From the NCBI RefSeq assembly GCF_000828475.1, contig NZ_AP014648.1, positions 1,240,001 to 1,304,000 of the forward strand: a stretch of 64,000 nt of DNA, given 5' to 3'. Made by a program: the position numbers and the translations under genes. Below are positions 27,368 to 37,530 of the stretch, piece after piece. Origin of the DNA: Methyloceanibacter caenitepidi. Lineage in GTDB: Bacteria > Pseudomonadota > Alphaproteobacteria > Rhizobiales > Methyloligellaceae. Each line of letters begins with the position of its first letter. The stretch's first letter is position 1. A model generated the notes under the pieces. The model was not told where the DNA came from and made no database searches. It was given only the letters and a program-made list of their open reading frames with translations.

Positions 27368-29121
27368 AGATGACAACGAATGCCAAACGATACCAACGAA
27401 GCCTGGGCGGCATAGCGCTGGGTTTCACACTCCTCGTATCAGGGTCAACTATTGCTCACGCTGAGGATGAGAGCTGTTCTGAGCCCGCAGGCATAAGCTT
27501 ACCCCCAGGATTCTGCGCGACGATCTTCGCGGACGAGCTCGGTCATGTCCGTCAGCTTGCCGTGACCCCTGAAGGCGTTGTTTACGCGAATACCTGGAGC
27601 GGTGCCTACTACCCGAACGATCCGCCTCCAAAGGGGGGATTTCTGGTCGCGCTGAAGGACACGAAGGGCAGCGGCAAGGCCGACGTGATTGAACGGTTCG
27701 GTCCGCCCTCGTCGGCCGGGGTCAAGGGCGGTACGGGAATCTGGCTCTACAAGGACGGGCTGTATGCGGAGAGCGACGACAGCATCGTCCGCTATGAACT
27801 GAAAGACGGCGACATCAAGCCCTCGAGCGATCCGGAGGTGATCTTGAGCGGCATGCCGCTGACCGGGGATCACCCGATGCATCCCTTCTCGATTGACGAT
27901 GACGGCAATCTGTTTGTCACAAGCGCTTCGCAAACCAATGTTTGCGAGGTGAGCAACCGCATGCCGCATTCGCCCGGGAACGATCCCTGTACGGAGCTTG
28001 AGACGCGCGGTGGGATCTGGCGCTACGATGCCAACAAGACAGGACAGATTTTCTCCCCGAAGGAGCGTTACGCTACCGGTATCCGCAATGCCGAGGGGTA
28101 CGACTTCGACTCGGCCGGACGTCTCTACACGACCCAGCATGGCCGGGATCAGCTCCACGAGAATTGGCCTGAACTCTACTCGCAGCAGCAGGGCTTCGAG
28201 CTTCCCGCCGAGCAGGTCATGATCGTAAAGGACGGGGCCAACTATGGGTGGCCGTTTTGCTACTACGATCCGGAGCAGAAGAAGCTGGTGCTCGCGCCCG
28301 AATATGGCGGTGATGGGGGCAAGAAGGTGGGCCAATGCAGTGAGTACGAGCCGCCGGTCGCGGTCTTCCCAGCGCATTGGGCGCCGAACGACCTCAAAAT
28401 CTACAAAGGTTCGCAATTTCCGAAGGCGTATGACGGCGGCGCATTCATTGCGTTCCACGGCTCCTGGAACCGGGCGCCTGGTCCCCAAGCCGGATACAAC
28501 GTTGTTTTCCAGCCTCTCGCCGATGGCAAGCCTTCCGGCGACTACGTGGTGTTCGCGGACGGCTTTGCCGGCGCGAGCAAGGAGCCGGGCGGGGCTGCGC
28601 ATCGGCCGTCGGGGCTTGCGATCGGGCCGGATGGTGCTCTCTACATCGGCGATGACAAGGTGGGCCGCATCTGGCGCGTGACCTACAACGGGGATTCCAA
28701 CGCCCCAATTCAGGCCGCACCGGAGCCGACCGTGGAGGCCGCGGCCTCCTCCGGCGAAGCTTTCGAGGCGGACGGTGGGCAGGACGGGGCCGCCGTCCTT
28801 CCGGTGCCCCCCGGAGCGACGCCCGAACAAGTCGCGCTCGGTATGGAGATCTTTCACGGCAAGGCCGCGGGAGCAACCTGCGCGGGGTGTCATGGCGCCA
28901 ATGGCATCGGGACCCCGGTCGGACCCAACCTGACGGACGGGACCTGGCTTTGGGGCGACGGAAGCGTTCAGGCCATCACCGAAACCATCAGGCACGGCGT
29001 GCCTAAGCCGAAGCAGCATCCCGGCGCGATGCCTCCTTTCGGCGGCGTTCCTTTGTCGGATGATAATCTTGCCGCGGTTGCGGCCTATGTCTGGGCAATT
29101 GGGCACGCCAAGCAAAGGTAG
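27364..29121 (+). CDS. Second sorbosone-dehydrogenase-like propeller fused to cytochrome c
   Basis: A 585-residue paralogue of the protein at 12757-14526, alignable over its full length. Signal peptide to about residue 30; propeller with GDHPMHPF, TTQHGRDQL, EYGGDGGKK, HGSWNRAPG and AHRPSGLA; then a linker and a cytochrome c domain with CAGCH (506-510) and the Met candidate in GAMPP (M556). The GTG at 27364 overlaps the preceding stop; ATG 27370 is an alternative two codons later. It is coupled to the SMP-30-like gene rather than to an aldo/keto reductase, so the two copies have different partners. Confidence 0.88.
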   Translation: MKMTTNAKRYQRSLGGIALGFTLLVSGSTIAHAEDESCSEPAGISLPPGFCATIFADELGHVRQLAVTPEGVVYANTWSGAYYPNDPPPKGGFLVALKDTKGSGKADVIERFGPPSSAGVKGGTGIWLYKDGLYAESDDSIVRYELKDGDIKPSSDPEVILSGMPLTGDHPMHPFSIDDDGNLFVTSASQTNVCEVSNRMPHSPGNDPCTELETRGGIWRYDANKTGQIFSPKERYATGIRNAEGYDFDSAGRLYTTQHGRDQLHENWPELYSQQQGFELPAEQVMIVKDGANYGWPFCYYDPEQKKLVLAPEYGGDGGKKVGQCSEYEPPVAVFPAHWAPNDLKIYKGSQFPKAYDGGAFIAFHGSWNRAPGPQAGYNVVFQPLADGKPSGDYVVFADGFAGASKEPGGAAHRPSGLAIGPDGALYIGDDKVGRIWRVTYNGDSNAPIQAAPEPTVEAAASSGEAFEADGGQDGAAVLPVPPGATPEQVALGMEIFHGKAAGATCAGCHGANGIGTPVGPNLTDGTWLWGDGSVQAITETIRHGVPKPKQHPGAMPPFGGVPLSDDNLAAVAAYVWAIGHAKQR

Positions 29122-29303
29122 CTGAGCGTGGCTGTCTTGAGAGACCCCGCGGATGCGAGTTCGATGCGGTGCGCTGCCAGACGTTCGTCCGGCACGAGAT
29201 TGCCCGTTGTCAATGTCGCTTTGGCGTCACGAACCCCGAACCAGCAATCGGGCTACTTAATGCCGCATTAGTGGTAAAACATGTCGGCTGGTGAGGGACC
29301 CAG

Positions 29304-30356
29304 ATGTCGCAGATTTGTGTTGCAGCGCGTTGCTACGTGACCGCCATCTTGGTCTTGGCAGCCATAGCTATTCCGGCCGCCGCCGCGGACCAGAGCACAG
29401 ACCGCGAGGCGGTTAGGGTCGAGGTGGCCAAAGTCGTGGCCGGGCCGCTCAACGAACAGGTCACTGCCGTTGGCACGCTTCTGTCGGATGAAGCGGTTAC
29501 GATCAGCTCGGAGATCTCGGGGCGCCTTGAGGCTATCCATTTTGAGGAGGGCCAGCCCGTCAAGGAAAGCGCGCCGCTCTTCAGCCTCGACGACTCCGTC
29601 TACAAGGCTCAACTGGCCGATGCAGAAGCGAAGGCCAAGCTCGCCGAGCAGACCTACCAGCGCACGAGCAAGCTGTTCAGTAGCAAGTATGCGACAGCCC
29701 AGTCGGCCGATGAGGCCTCATCCAATGTAGCCGTGACCGGCGCCGCAGTGGAGCTAGCCCGCGTCCAACTCGAGAAGACAAGGATCACTGCCCCGTTCTC
29801 CGGGATCATCGGGCTTCGGCATGTATCTGTCGGTGAGTACATCACTGCGGGGCAGGCCCTGGTCAATCTGGAGGCGATCGACCCCGTGAAGGCCGACTTT
29901 CGGGTTCCTGAAAGGTTTCTTCCAGCGATCAAGGTCGGGCAGAGCATCCGCATCCGTGTCGATGCCTTCCCAGACGAGACCTTCGATGGTGAAATCTCCG
30001 CCATCGATCCTCGGATCGACGTTTCCGGGCGAAGCCTAATGGTGCGGGCCAAAGTGCCGAACAGCCAGCAGCGCTTGCGGCCGGGCCTCTTCGCGCGGGT
30101 GACAGTGCTACTCCAGATCAAGGAGGACGCGCTAACCATCCCCGAGCAGGCCATCGTGCCCCAAGGAGACGATCAGTTCGTCTACAAGGTGCAAGACGGC
30201 CGAGCCACGCTGACCAAAGTGAGTGTCGGCATGCGGCGTTCCGGCCACGTCGAAATACTTGAAGGCTTGAAGGAGGGCGATCAAGTCGTCACCGCTGGTC
30301 AGATCAAGCTGCACGACGGATCTCCCGTTTCCGCCGTTACTGGCACCGGTGCCTAG
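29304..30356 (+). CDS. RND efflux periplasmic adaptor (membrane fusion protein)
   Basis: A 350-residue HlyD-type adaptor. A signal peptide (about 1-28) leads to the lipoyl-like domain and hairpin (VTISSEISGRLEAIHFEEGQ..., KLAEQTYQRTSKLF), then KTRITAPFSGIIGLRHVSVGEYI and a beta-barrel with RIRVDAFPDETFDGEI and GLFARVTV. GAGGGA precedes the ATG. The RND pump begins 2 bp after the stop. No outer-membrane factor gene is nearby, so the pair must borrow a TolC-like protein from elsewhere. Confidence 0.92.
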   Translation: MSQICVAARCYVTAILVLAAIAIPAAAADQSTDREAVRVEVAKVVAGPLNEQVTAVGTLLSDEAVTISSEISGRLEAIHFEEGQPVKESAPLFSLDDSVYKAQLADAEAKAKLAEQTYQRTSKLFSSKYATAQSADEASSNVAVTGAAVELARVQLEKTRITAPFSGIIGLRHVSVGEYITAGQALVNLEAIDPVKADFRVPERFLPAIKVGQSIRIRVDAFPDETFDGEISAIDPRIDVSGRSLMVRAKVPNSQQRLRPGLFARVTVLLQIKEDALTIPEQAIVPQGDDQFVYKVQDGRATLTKVSVGMRRSGHVEILEGLKEGDQVVTAGQIKLHDGSPVSAVTGTGA

Positions 30357-30358
30357 GC

Positions 30359-33300
30359 GTGACACTCTCAGAACTTTCGATCAAGCGACCGGTCTTCGCC
30401 ACGGTTCTTAGTCTTGTGCTGGTTCTCGTCGGACTTGTGTCCTACCAGCGATTGAGCGTTAGAGAATACCCGGCCATCGACCCGCCGGTCATCACCGTGG
30501 AAACCACATATCCGGGCGCAAGCGCGGCTATTGTCGAGACGCAAGTCACGCAGGTTCTCGAAGATTCTCTTGCCGGCATTGAGGGGATCGACTTCATCAC
30601 GTCGATCAGCCGCCAGGAATCGAGCCAAATCACCGTCACCTTCAACCTCGATCGCAACCCGGACTATGCCGCGGCGGATATCCGCGACCGTGTAGGCCGC
30701 GTGCGAGGCCATCTTCCGGAGGAGATTGAGGAGCCTATCATCCAGAAGCGCGAAGCCGACGCGCAGCCGATCCTCTATCTCGCCTTTTCGAGCACGAACC
30801 ACTCCGCGCTCGAGATCACCGATTACGCCGACCGGTATGTCAAGGACCAGCTACAGACGCTCAATGGCGTCGCGGAAGTCAGGCTCTTCGGCGACCGCGC
30901 CTATTCCATGCGTCTCTGGCTCGATCCCGAGCGCCTCGCCGCGTACCAATTGACTCCGCAGGATGTCGAGAATGCGCTTCGGCGCCAGAACGTCGAAGTG
31001 CCCTCGGGCCGTATCGAGAGTCTGCAGCGTGAGTTTACCGTTCTAGCCGAGACGGATCTGCGCACGCCCGAGCAGTTTAACGATCTCATCATCAAAGATG
31101 CCAACAGCTATTTGGTGCGACTGAGGGATGTCGGCATGGCGGAGTTGGGCCCGCTCGACGAGCGCAGGATCGTCCGCTTCAACGGAGAGCCGGCGATTGC
31201 CGTCGGTGTCATCAAGCAAGCCACGGCCAACCCGCTGGAAGTCTCCGACGCGGTCAACGAGATGCTGCCGACGATCCGGAATTCGCTTCCCGAAGGCATG
31301 CAAGTCCGCGTTGCGCACGACAAGTCCATCTTCATCGCCGAGTCGATCAAGAACGTTTACACTACGATCGGCGAGGCCATCGTTCTCGTTATCCTCATCA
31401 TCTTCCTGTTCCTGCGCTCCATTCGCGCAACGCTGATACCGCTTGTGACTATCCCGGTATCGCTGATTGGCGCATTCGCGCTGATGTATGCGTTTGGCTT
31501 CTCAATCAATACGCTGACGCTGCTGGCTCTTGTGCTGGCCATCGGTCTCGTCGTGGATGATGCGATCGTGATGCTCGAAAACATCTACCGGCACGTCGAG
31601 GAAGGCATGACGCCCGTCAAGGCGGCGCTTCTCGGCAGCCGCGAAATCAGCTTCGCAATCATTGCGATGACGATCACGCTTGCGGCGGTATATGCGCCGA
31701 TCGGGTTCATGACCGGCCTCACTGGTCGCTTGTTTACGGAGTTCGCCTGGACGCTTGCAGGCGCGGTGATCGTGTCGGGCTTTGTAGCCCTTACGCTATC
31801 TCCGATGATGTGCTCGAAGCTTCTAAAGCAACAGACACACCGCAATTTCGCCTACCGCATCATCGAGCGTTTTCTGGATGGGGTTTCACGGCTCTATTGC
31901 TCCCTGCTCAAGGGCGCTCTCGCGGCGCGCCCCCTCGTGTTGCTCATCGGTCTAGCCGTCGCGGGTTCGAGCTATTTTCTATTTGCCAACCTAAAAAGCG
32001 AGCTTGCCCCTGTGGAAGACGAGGGGAGGATCAACGTGAACTTTCGCGGGCCCGAGGGCGCCACGATCGAGTTCACGGACGAGTACGCTCGCCAGATCGA
32101 GGAACTCGCTCTTGCCGTACCAGAGGCGGATCGAGTGTTTGTTGTGTCGGGAAGCCCTACGGTGTCCCAGGGACGCGTCATCCTGCGCGTCAAGCCTTGG
32201 GATGAGCGCGTGCGCTCTCAGCAGGAGATCGGCAGATCCATCGCGCCGGCCGTGTCGGCTGTGACCGGTGTAGTTGCCTACCCAAGCAACGCGCCACCTC
32301 TCGGTCAAAGCTCACGTTCGAAGCCTATCAATTTTGTCATCCAGACGTCCCAGCCCTATAGCGAGTTGCAGAAGGACGTAGATGCACTGCTCGCCAACAT
32401 CCGCGAATATCCCGGTCTGGTCGACGTCGAGAGCGATCTCAAGCTCAATTCGCCCCAGCTCGACGTGTCCGTCGACCGCGAGAAGGCAGCCTCAATGGGC
32501 ATCGAGATCGAAACGCTCGGCCGCACGCTTGAGACCATGCTCGGCGGCCGGCAAGTGACACGCTTTAAGAGGGAAGGCCAGCAATACGATGTTGTCGTAA
32601 AGGTGGCCGATATAGATCGTGAAAACCCCGACGATATGCGTCGTATCTACGTGCGGGGCGTGGGCGGAGCCATGACGCCGCTGTCGAATCTGATCACGAT
32701 CAAGGAAACTGTGGCGCCGAAGGAATTGAACCACTTCAATCAGCTTCGGGCCGCCACCATCACTGGCCAGCTCGCGCCGGGCTATTCGTTGAGCGATGGA
32801 TTGGCATACCTTCAAGAAGCGGCGGACAAGGTGCTGCCGCCGACAGTCCATATCGAGTACGCCGGGGAATCGCGCGAGTTTCGCGAAGCAAGCGCGAACA
32901 TGTACATCACCTTCATGCTGGCACTCGCGTTCATCTATCTCGTGCTGGCCGCTCAGTTCGAAAGTTTCACGGACCCCTTGATCATCATGCTGACTGTGCC
33001 GCTGTCGGTGACCGGCGCCTTGCTGGCGCTTTGGTGGAGCGGCGGCACGCTGAACATCTACAGCCAAGTCGGGCTCGTAACCCTCATCGGGCTCATAACG
33101 AAGCATGGCATCCTTATCGTGGAATTTTCCAATCAGCTCCGCGGTCAGGGCCAACCTATGCATGAGGCCGTGATCGAAGCTGCTGCTTTGAGGCTTCGGC
33201 CGATCCTCATGACGACAGGCGCGATGGTGCTTGGGGCTGTGCCTCTGGCCTTGGCGACAGGCGCAGGCGCGGAAGGTCGCCAGGATATCGGCTGGGTAAT

Positions 33301-33454
33301 CGTCGGCGGTTTGCTGGTGGGTACGCTCTTTACGTTGTTTGTCGTTCCCGTGGTCTACACATACCTGTCCCGGCGACAGTTCATCGAGTTCGACGAGACA
33401 GTTGACGCCGCAGATGGATCGGGCGCGCAGCAGCAGCCGGAAGCGGCGGAGTAG
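30359..33454 (+). CDS. RND multidrug-type efflux pump (HAE1 family)
   Basis: A 1031-residue inner-membrane pump of the AcrB/MdtB type. It begins with the usual LSIKRPVFATVLSLVLVLVG, has two large periplasmic loops, and carries the proton-relay motif AIGLVVDDAIVMLENIYRHVEEG in helix 4. The C-terminal half has QSSRSKPINF and the final helices GLITKHGILIVEFSNQL. The start is a GTG two bases after the adaptor stop, without a strong ribosome site, so translation is probably coupled. Expected substrates are organic compounds rather than metals. Confidence 0.93.
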   Translation: MTLSELSIKRPVFATVLSLVLVLVGLVSYQRLSVREYPAIDPPVITVETTYPGASAAIVETQVTQVLEDSLAGIEGIDFITSISRQESSQITVTFNLDRNPDYAAADIRDRVGRVRGHLPEEIEEPIIQKREADAQPILYLAFSSTNHSALEITDYADRYVKDQLQTLNGVAEVRLFGDRAYSMRLWLDPERLAAYQLTPQDVENALRRQNVEVPSGRIESLQREFTVLAETDLRTPEQFNDLIIKDANSYLVRLRDVGMAELGPLDERRIVRFNGEPAIAVGVIKQATANPLEVSDAVNEMLPTIRNSLPEGMQVRVAHDKSIFIAESIKNVYTTIGEAIVLVILIIFLFLRSIRATLIPLVTIPVSLIGAFALMYAFGFSINTLTLLALVLAIGLVVDDAIVMLENIYRHVEEGMTPVKAALLGSREISFAIIAMTITLAAVYAPIGFMTGLTGRLFTEFAWTLAGAVIVSGFVALTLSPMMCSKLLKQQTHRNFAYRIIERFLDGVSRLYCSLLKGALAARPLVLLIGLAVAGSSYFLFANLKSELAPVEDEGRINVNFRGPEGATIEFTDEYARQIEELALAVPEADRVFVVSGSPTVSQGRVILRVKPWDERVRSQQEIGRSIAPAVSAVTGVVAYPSNAPPLGQSSRSKPINFVIQTSQPYSELQKDVDALLANIREYPGLVDVESDLKLNSPQLDVSVDREKAASMGIEIETLGRTLETMLGGRQVTRFKREGQQYDVVVKVADIDRENPDDMRRIYVRGVGGAMTPLSNLITIKETVAPKELNHFNQLRAATITGQLAPGYSLSDGLAYLQEAADKVLPPTVHIEYAGESREFREASANMYITFMLALAFIYLVLAAQFESFTDPLIIMLTVPLSVTGALLALWWSGGTLNIYSQVGLVTLIGLITKHGILIVEFSNQLRGQGQPMHEAVIEAAALRLRPILMTTGAMVLGAVPLALATGAGAEGRQDIGWVIVGGLLVGTLFTLFVVPVVYTYLSRRQFIEFDETVDAADGSGAQQQPEAAE

Positions 33455-33590
33455 GCAGGGAAACAGCGGAAGCTCAGTTCTGCATTGGGTCAGAAGAAGC
33501 CCAAAGGTTAGCCAGCCGGCACGGCCCCAATGTGCCAACATCGGACCTTTCGGCCAATTCAATAGTAAGAAGTCGTAGGGCCGCTCGCGA

Positions 33591-35057
33591 TCACTCGACA
33601 ATCTCGATCTTCGGGGGCTGCCAGGAGCCATCGAGGATGGGCTTCTTGCCCCAGTAGGCGCGAATGTAGAGAGAGAACGGGCCATCTGGTGCCGGCAGCC
33701 AGTTACTCTCCTTGTCTTTCCCAGGGGACGCCAAACCGGCGTAGAGAGTCAGCGAGCCGTCGTCGTTGCGCTTGAGGTTTTTGTTCTTGGTGCCAAGCGA
33801 GTAACGGTTCCGCTTGTTGGGGCTGAAAAAGTGGTGCTCGTTGTAGAGGGTGAGAGACCAAAAGCCGTTGACCGGCGGCTCCTGCCCGGCCGCGAAGGTG
33901 ATCGCGTAGGTCTTCGATCCGTCCAATGCTGCACCTGAGGTGTCGTTGTCTGTATAGAAATATTGGGTCTCGTTCGGCCGGTTGTCGAACATGTTAGATT
34001 TTGCCGTGCCGGTGCGGTCGTAATAATCGACGCCCCATTGGGCATTGTTCACCGAGCGATTCCAGCTATTGCCGGCGGGCTTGCCGTTGTGTTTCCACTC
34101 AAAGAAGGGCGCGATCACTTCCTTTTCAGTCGCAACAGCCTCCTCGACAATCGCCTTTTTGAGATCCGGGTTTTTCGCGACGACGTCCATCAGCCAGCGG
34201 AACTGGGCGTAAAGGGCTTCCTCTCCCGGCAGCGGCGCCACGGTCTTCAGCACCTCGGGAAACTGATCGAAGAATTTCTCCGGCACCACCCATGCCGTCT
34301 CGGTGTCGCCGTCTTGCGCTGGGTTGGGAATCGTGGGGGCCTCGCTCCAATCGATCGTCTTCATTTTGCCGTCAAACTCAGACAGCGGGTAAACGACGAC
34401 CTGGTTGATCACCGATTGGATCGCCGTGCGATCCTCCTCGGTGTCGTTCTGGAAAACGCGCGGAATGGCGTTGGCGAGCGATGTTGAAGACCGGACTACG
34501 CCCGAGATTCCGTCCGGCAACTCACCTTTCCAGTTGGGCCCGGCCAGCAAGTAGAAGCCCGGCTTGGTGCCATAAGGCTGGCCAAGCTTGCCAAATTGGT
34601 CGGTGCGCTGGTCGTAGAGCGCGTAGACCCAGAACCGGTCGCCGAAATCAGGTACTTGAATAACGACTGGCTCGCTGTCGAGGTCGAAAAACCCGAGCCC
34701 GTAGACAACGTCTTGGTTGGGGCAAACCACGAACCTTTCGCTCGGTTCGATATAGTCGTGAAGCATGCCGATCTGCCCCCTCGGCGCCACGGGGAGCACG
34801 CCGCCCAGAAGACCCGGCTCCGGCGCTTGGGTAATCTTCGCGCGGCGGTTCATCATGTTCACCATCGGCCAGCCCCAAATATAGGCGGAGCGCGCGATGG
34901 CCCGGACGTATTCCGGCGGCGGCGTCGCATCGACCGGGGGTTTTGCGAGGTCGGCAAAACTTTGAGCTGTCGTCTGCTCTGCAAGCGCCGCTGAATGCAG
35001 CTCTGTCGCGCAAAGCAGCGCTGCCGCAGCGGCGACAGTCGCTAGGTACTTTGACAT
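33591..35057 (-). CDS. Exported DUF1254/DUF1214 protein A
   Basis: A 488-residue protein with a signal peptide (about 1-27) and the DUF1254-DUF1214 layout: [15 protein letters not shown] near residue 60, [29 protein letters not shown]..., GPNWKGELP and, in the C-terminal domain, [17 protein letters not shown] and [16 protein letters not shown]. The family function is unknown. It is the last gene of a three-gene minus-strand unit (outer-membrane protein, DUF1254 B, DUF1254 A), 36 bp after its paralogue. Confidence 0.9.
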   Translation of the reverse strand: MSKYLATVAAAAALLCATELHSAALAEQTTAQSFADLAKPPVDATPPPEYVRAIARSAYIWGWPMVNMMNRRAKITQAPEPGLLGGVLPVAPRGQIGMLHDYIEPSERFVVCPNQDVVYGLGFFDLDSEPVVIQVPDFGDRFWVYALYDQRTDQFGKLGQPYGTKPGFYLLAGPNWKGELPDGISGVVRSSTSLANAIPRVFQNDTEEDRTAIQSVINQVVVYPLSEFDGKMKTIDWSEAPTIPNPAQDGDTETAWVVPEKFFDQFPEVLKTVAPLPGEEALYAQFRWLMDVVAKNPDLKKAIVEEAVATEKEVIAPFFEWKHNGKPAGNSWNRSVNNAQWGVDYYDRTGTAKSNMFDNRPNETQYFYTDNDTSGAALDGSKTYAITFAAGQEPPVNGFWSLTLYNEHHFFSPNKRNRYSLGTKNKNLKRNDDGSLTLYAGLASPGKDKESNWLPAPDGPFSLYIRAYWGKKPILDGSWQPPKIEIVE

Positions 35058-35093
35058 ACGGTACTCCTGTAACGTTTCGCGATAGCGCCGCCG

Positions 35094-36572
35094 TCAGTTG
35101 ATCTTGACGACGTCGTCCGGCTTCCAGGTCTGATCGAAGAATTCCACTCCCGTGCCATAGAGCCGCAGCGCAACGAGGAAATCCCGCCCCTCGACGGTCT
35201 GAATCCAGTTGGTCTCGGGTACATCGGCAGGCTTCTCGGGAGCAAAATACAGGTCGATCGAGCCGTCCGCGTTCTTCTCAACATCATTGAAGCCGTTGAT
35301 CGACGGCAAAAGCTGCGGTGTCTCGGGCATAGTTCCGTCCACGACGTTGTACGCCGTGACGGCCCAGAAAAGCGCAGCCGGCGGATCGGGCGGCATATGG
35401 AGCTTGTAGGCGTTGGACCCGTTGAGGAAATCGCCATCGGCATCGCGAGGCGTGAAAGGGTATTTGGAGCCCGCGCCCAGGGAACGCATTACCATGGCTG
35501 GAGCCGAGGAATAGGCGAACTGGAAGTAGGCCGCGCGCTGATCTATGTCCAAGTAGCTTTCTTGCAGGAACTCGGAGGTCGCGCTGGCCCACGCGTTTTC
35601 GTACTGGCGATCTTTGTAGTAGAGGTTGCGTTTGTCTGGTCGCCCGAGCTGGCGATTGGCAAAGATCATTTTGGGAGCTGTCTCGACTGCCTTGTTCAAC
35701 AGTTCCTGCTGCTCGGCGGTGGGCTTGAACGGTTGATCCTTGACGATGCCTATCGACGCGAGTACGCCGCGAAGTTCCGGATCGATTGCAGAAATCGGCT
35801 CGTAATCCACGAACTCCTTCAGCTTCGTCCAGAATGCATTGTCCACGGGATACATCATGTTCACGCGCTGGCCGCTGGCGTTTGGGAACTCCATCGGCTT
35901 GGCGTCCTTTTCCGAAGTCCACAACGGGTAAATGCGTGTCTGTTCCGCCAGCGTTACGGCCGGCGACGGGTCCGGACCGTCTTCACCCTTCTTCATGACC
36001 GTGCGAAAGAACAGGAACACGTTGTATGTTGGGGACTCGAAAGCGAAGTAGCCCTTCGGCACCTCGCCGTCATATCCAGGCGGCAAGAGCAGATAGAGCC
36101 CACCCCGCGCCCGATCCGGACCGATCGCGCCGACGTCGGTGATCGTGCGTTGGAAGAAATCCGTGAACATGCCGATGACGTTCGGTGGTGCAGCAACGAC
36201 GAGCGGTCCCGTCTCTTTGAGATCGAGATAGCTCATCGAATAGATCACATCAGCATTGGGGGTGGGCACCCAAGTCAGGGAGTTCATGCGATCTTTCCAG
36301 ATCGGAAGCACGTTGTAGCCCGCGCCGAACTTTTCCTCGGAGCCGTCCCGCATGCCGATGACATTGAGCGCGGGGAGCATGGTCATGTAGGCAAAGATCG
36401 CGCGCTGGTAATACAGCTCGTCCCGCAGTGACTCTGCTTCCTGTTGCGGCAGCCAGTTGCCACTGTTCAATTGCCGCATGAGGGGGGAGACGGCCGTGTC
36501 TTGAGCGGCAACCTGGCTGCACATCCCGAAAAACATCGCTGTGGCGATCGAAAACAACGCATGTCTATTCAC
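35094..36572 (-). CDS. Exported DUF1254/DUF1214 protein B
   Basis: A 492-residue protein related in layout to the next gene: signal peptide (about 1-24), YYQRAIFAYMTMLPALNVIG, PTPNADVIYSMSYLDLKETGP and GLYLLLPPGYDGEVPKGYF in the first domain, and AFFWAV-like and NWIQTVEGRDFLVALRLYG in the second. The start is a GTG at 36570-36572, decided by GGGAGGA five bases upstream; an open frame reaches 36935 but crosses the neighbouring gene. Function unknown; it probably forms a periplasmic complex or parallel activity with paralogue A. Confidence 0.9.
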   Translation of the reverse strand: MNRHALFSIATAMFFGMCSQVAAQDTAVSPLMRQLNSGNWLPQQEAESLRDELYYQRAIFAYMTMLPALNVIGMRDGSEEKFGAGYNVLPIWKDRMNSLTWVPTPNADVIYSMSYLDLKETGPLVVAAPPNVIGMFTDFFQRTITDVGAIGPDRARGGLYLLLPPGYDGEVPKGYFAFESPTYNVFLFFRTVMKKGEDGPDPSPAVTLAEQTRIYPLWTSEKDAKPMEFPNASGQRVNMMYPVDNAFWTKLKEFVDYEPISAIDPELRGVLASIGIVKDQPFKPTAEQQELLNKAVETAPKMIFANRQLGRPDKRNLYYKDRQYENAWASATSEFLQESYLDIDQRAAYFQFAYSSAPAMVMRSLGAGSKYPFTPRDADGDFLNGSNAYKLHMPPDPPAALFWAVTAYNVVDGTMPETPQLLPSINGFNDVEKNADGSIDLYFAPEKPADVPETNWIQTVEGRDFLVALRLYGTGVEFFDQTWKPDDVVKIN

Positions 36573-36598
36573 GGTGTCCTCCCGTCTTGTTGTTGCAG

Positions 36599-37408
36599 TC
36601 ACCCTCCCGTGGGAAACAGCAGTTGGATCTGGAAACGCGCCTGCCAGTCCGGCCCATTCTGGGGCGTGATGACATTGTCGTAGGCTTGCAGGGACATGTT
36701 CACGGGCTGCGACCCAATATTGAAGACGCGGCCCACGCCACCGCCGAATGGCAGGGTCCATTGATCGTCGGACGGCGCTTCCCAATTCGCGGTGATGATC
36801 GGCGCGGATGTGAGATACCAGCCGTTCTTCAGGTTGTAGTTGACGAAGTACTGGAACAGGAACGCGTTTACGTCGGGATCGCTGCCATCGCCGGCGAACG
36901 ACCAGATATTGTTTACGAGGGCCCCGACGACCCATTTACTCGGTGTCCATACGATGGCGGCGGTGGGCCCAGCGCCCCATTTCTCGGGGCCGAGGCTATT
37001 GTCCGTGGCCGTCGGCAGCAGGAACGTCGGACCAGCGCCGATCATGAGCGTCGGGCTGACCTGATTGACGAAGAAGAAGCTCGGATTGAAGTTGCCGAGA
37101 CCGAAATCGCTTTCGTCGCCCTGATAGACCGCCGGCTGATACACGACCGGCAAGATCCAGCGCGTCACCAGGTTCCAGTCCTCGTTCAGCTTGAACGGAA
37201 TGACCGGTTGGATGTTGAGGATGTTCTGGTCGTTGTCGTATGGCCCAACGTTGAAGTTAGTGTTGTTCTGGAACGGGACCGAAATCAGATTGGCGATCGG
37301 ATTTTGCGCCTGCTGAGCGAGATTGCCGTCCTGCGCTTGGGCCGAAGCGGCGTTCAATAAGACGAGCGCAAGAATGCCCGCGAGCGTTCCGCTGTGAAAT
37401 CGCGACAT
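36599..37408 (-). CDS. Outer-membrane channel-like protein (MetA/'neuromedin U' type)
   Basis: A 269-residue protein with a signal peptide (cut after ASAQA, about residue 25) and a beta-barrel pattern: NPIANLISVPFQNNTNFNVGP, QPVIPFKLNEDWNLVTR, GLGNFNPSFFFV and a final strand ending in LLFPTGG. Such proteins are annotated as putative transporters of phenol-degradation loci or, misleadingly, as neuromedin U. It opens the operon that continues with the two DUF1254 genes 26 bp later, so it may move the substrate or product of those proteins across the outer membrane. Confidence 0.85.
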   Translation of the reverse strand: MSRFHSGTLAGILALVLLNAASAQAQDGNLAQQAQNPIANLISVPFQNNTNFNVGPYDNDQNILNIQPVIPFKLNEDWNLVTRWILPVVYQPAVYQGDESDFGLGNFNPSFFFVNQVSPTLMIGAGPTFLLPTATDNSLGPEKWGAGPTAAIVWTPSKWVVGALVNNIWSFAGDGSDPDVNAFLFQYFVNYNLKNGWYLTSAPIITANWEAPSDDQWTLPFGGGVGRVFNIGSQPVNMSLQAYDNVITPQNGPDWQARFQIQLLFPTGG

Positions 37409-37530
37409 GACGACCCTCCCAACCGTCGAGGCGTCCGACTAAAGAGTTCTTTTGTCCTGAAACTTAGCTCCGGCGGGCCTTCTCGGTCTATTCGGATCGT
37501 GCCAAATTTCTTACCCCTTGACGCTCGTGC

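Noticed and set aside
27499..29115. A 538-codon minus-strand open frame
   Set aside because: It is a shadow of the second propeller-cytochrome c gene; the translation has no domain and no ribosome site.
36573..36935. N-terminal extension of DUF1254 protein B
   Set aside because: It overlaps the neighbouring outer-membrane protein gene, while the GTG at 36570-36572 has a strong GGGAGGA and a normal signal peptide.
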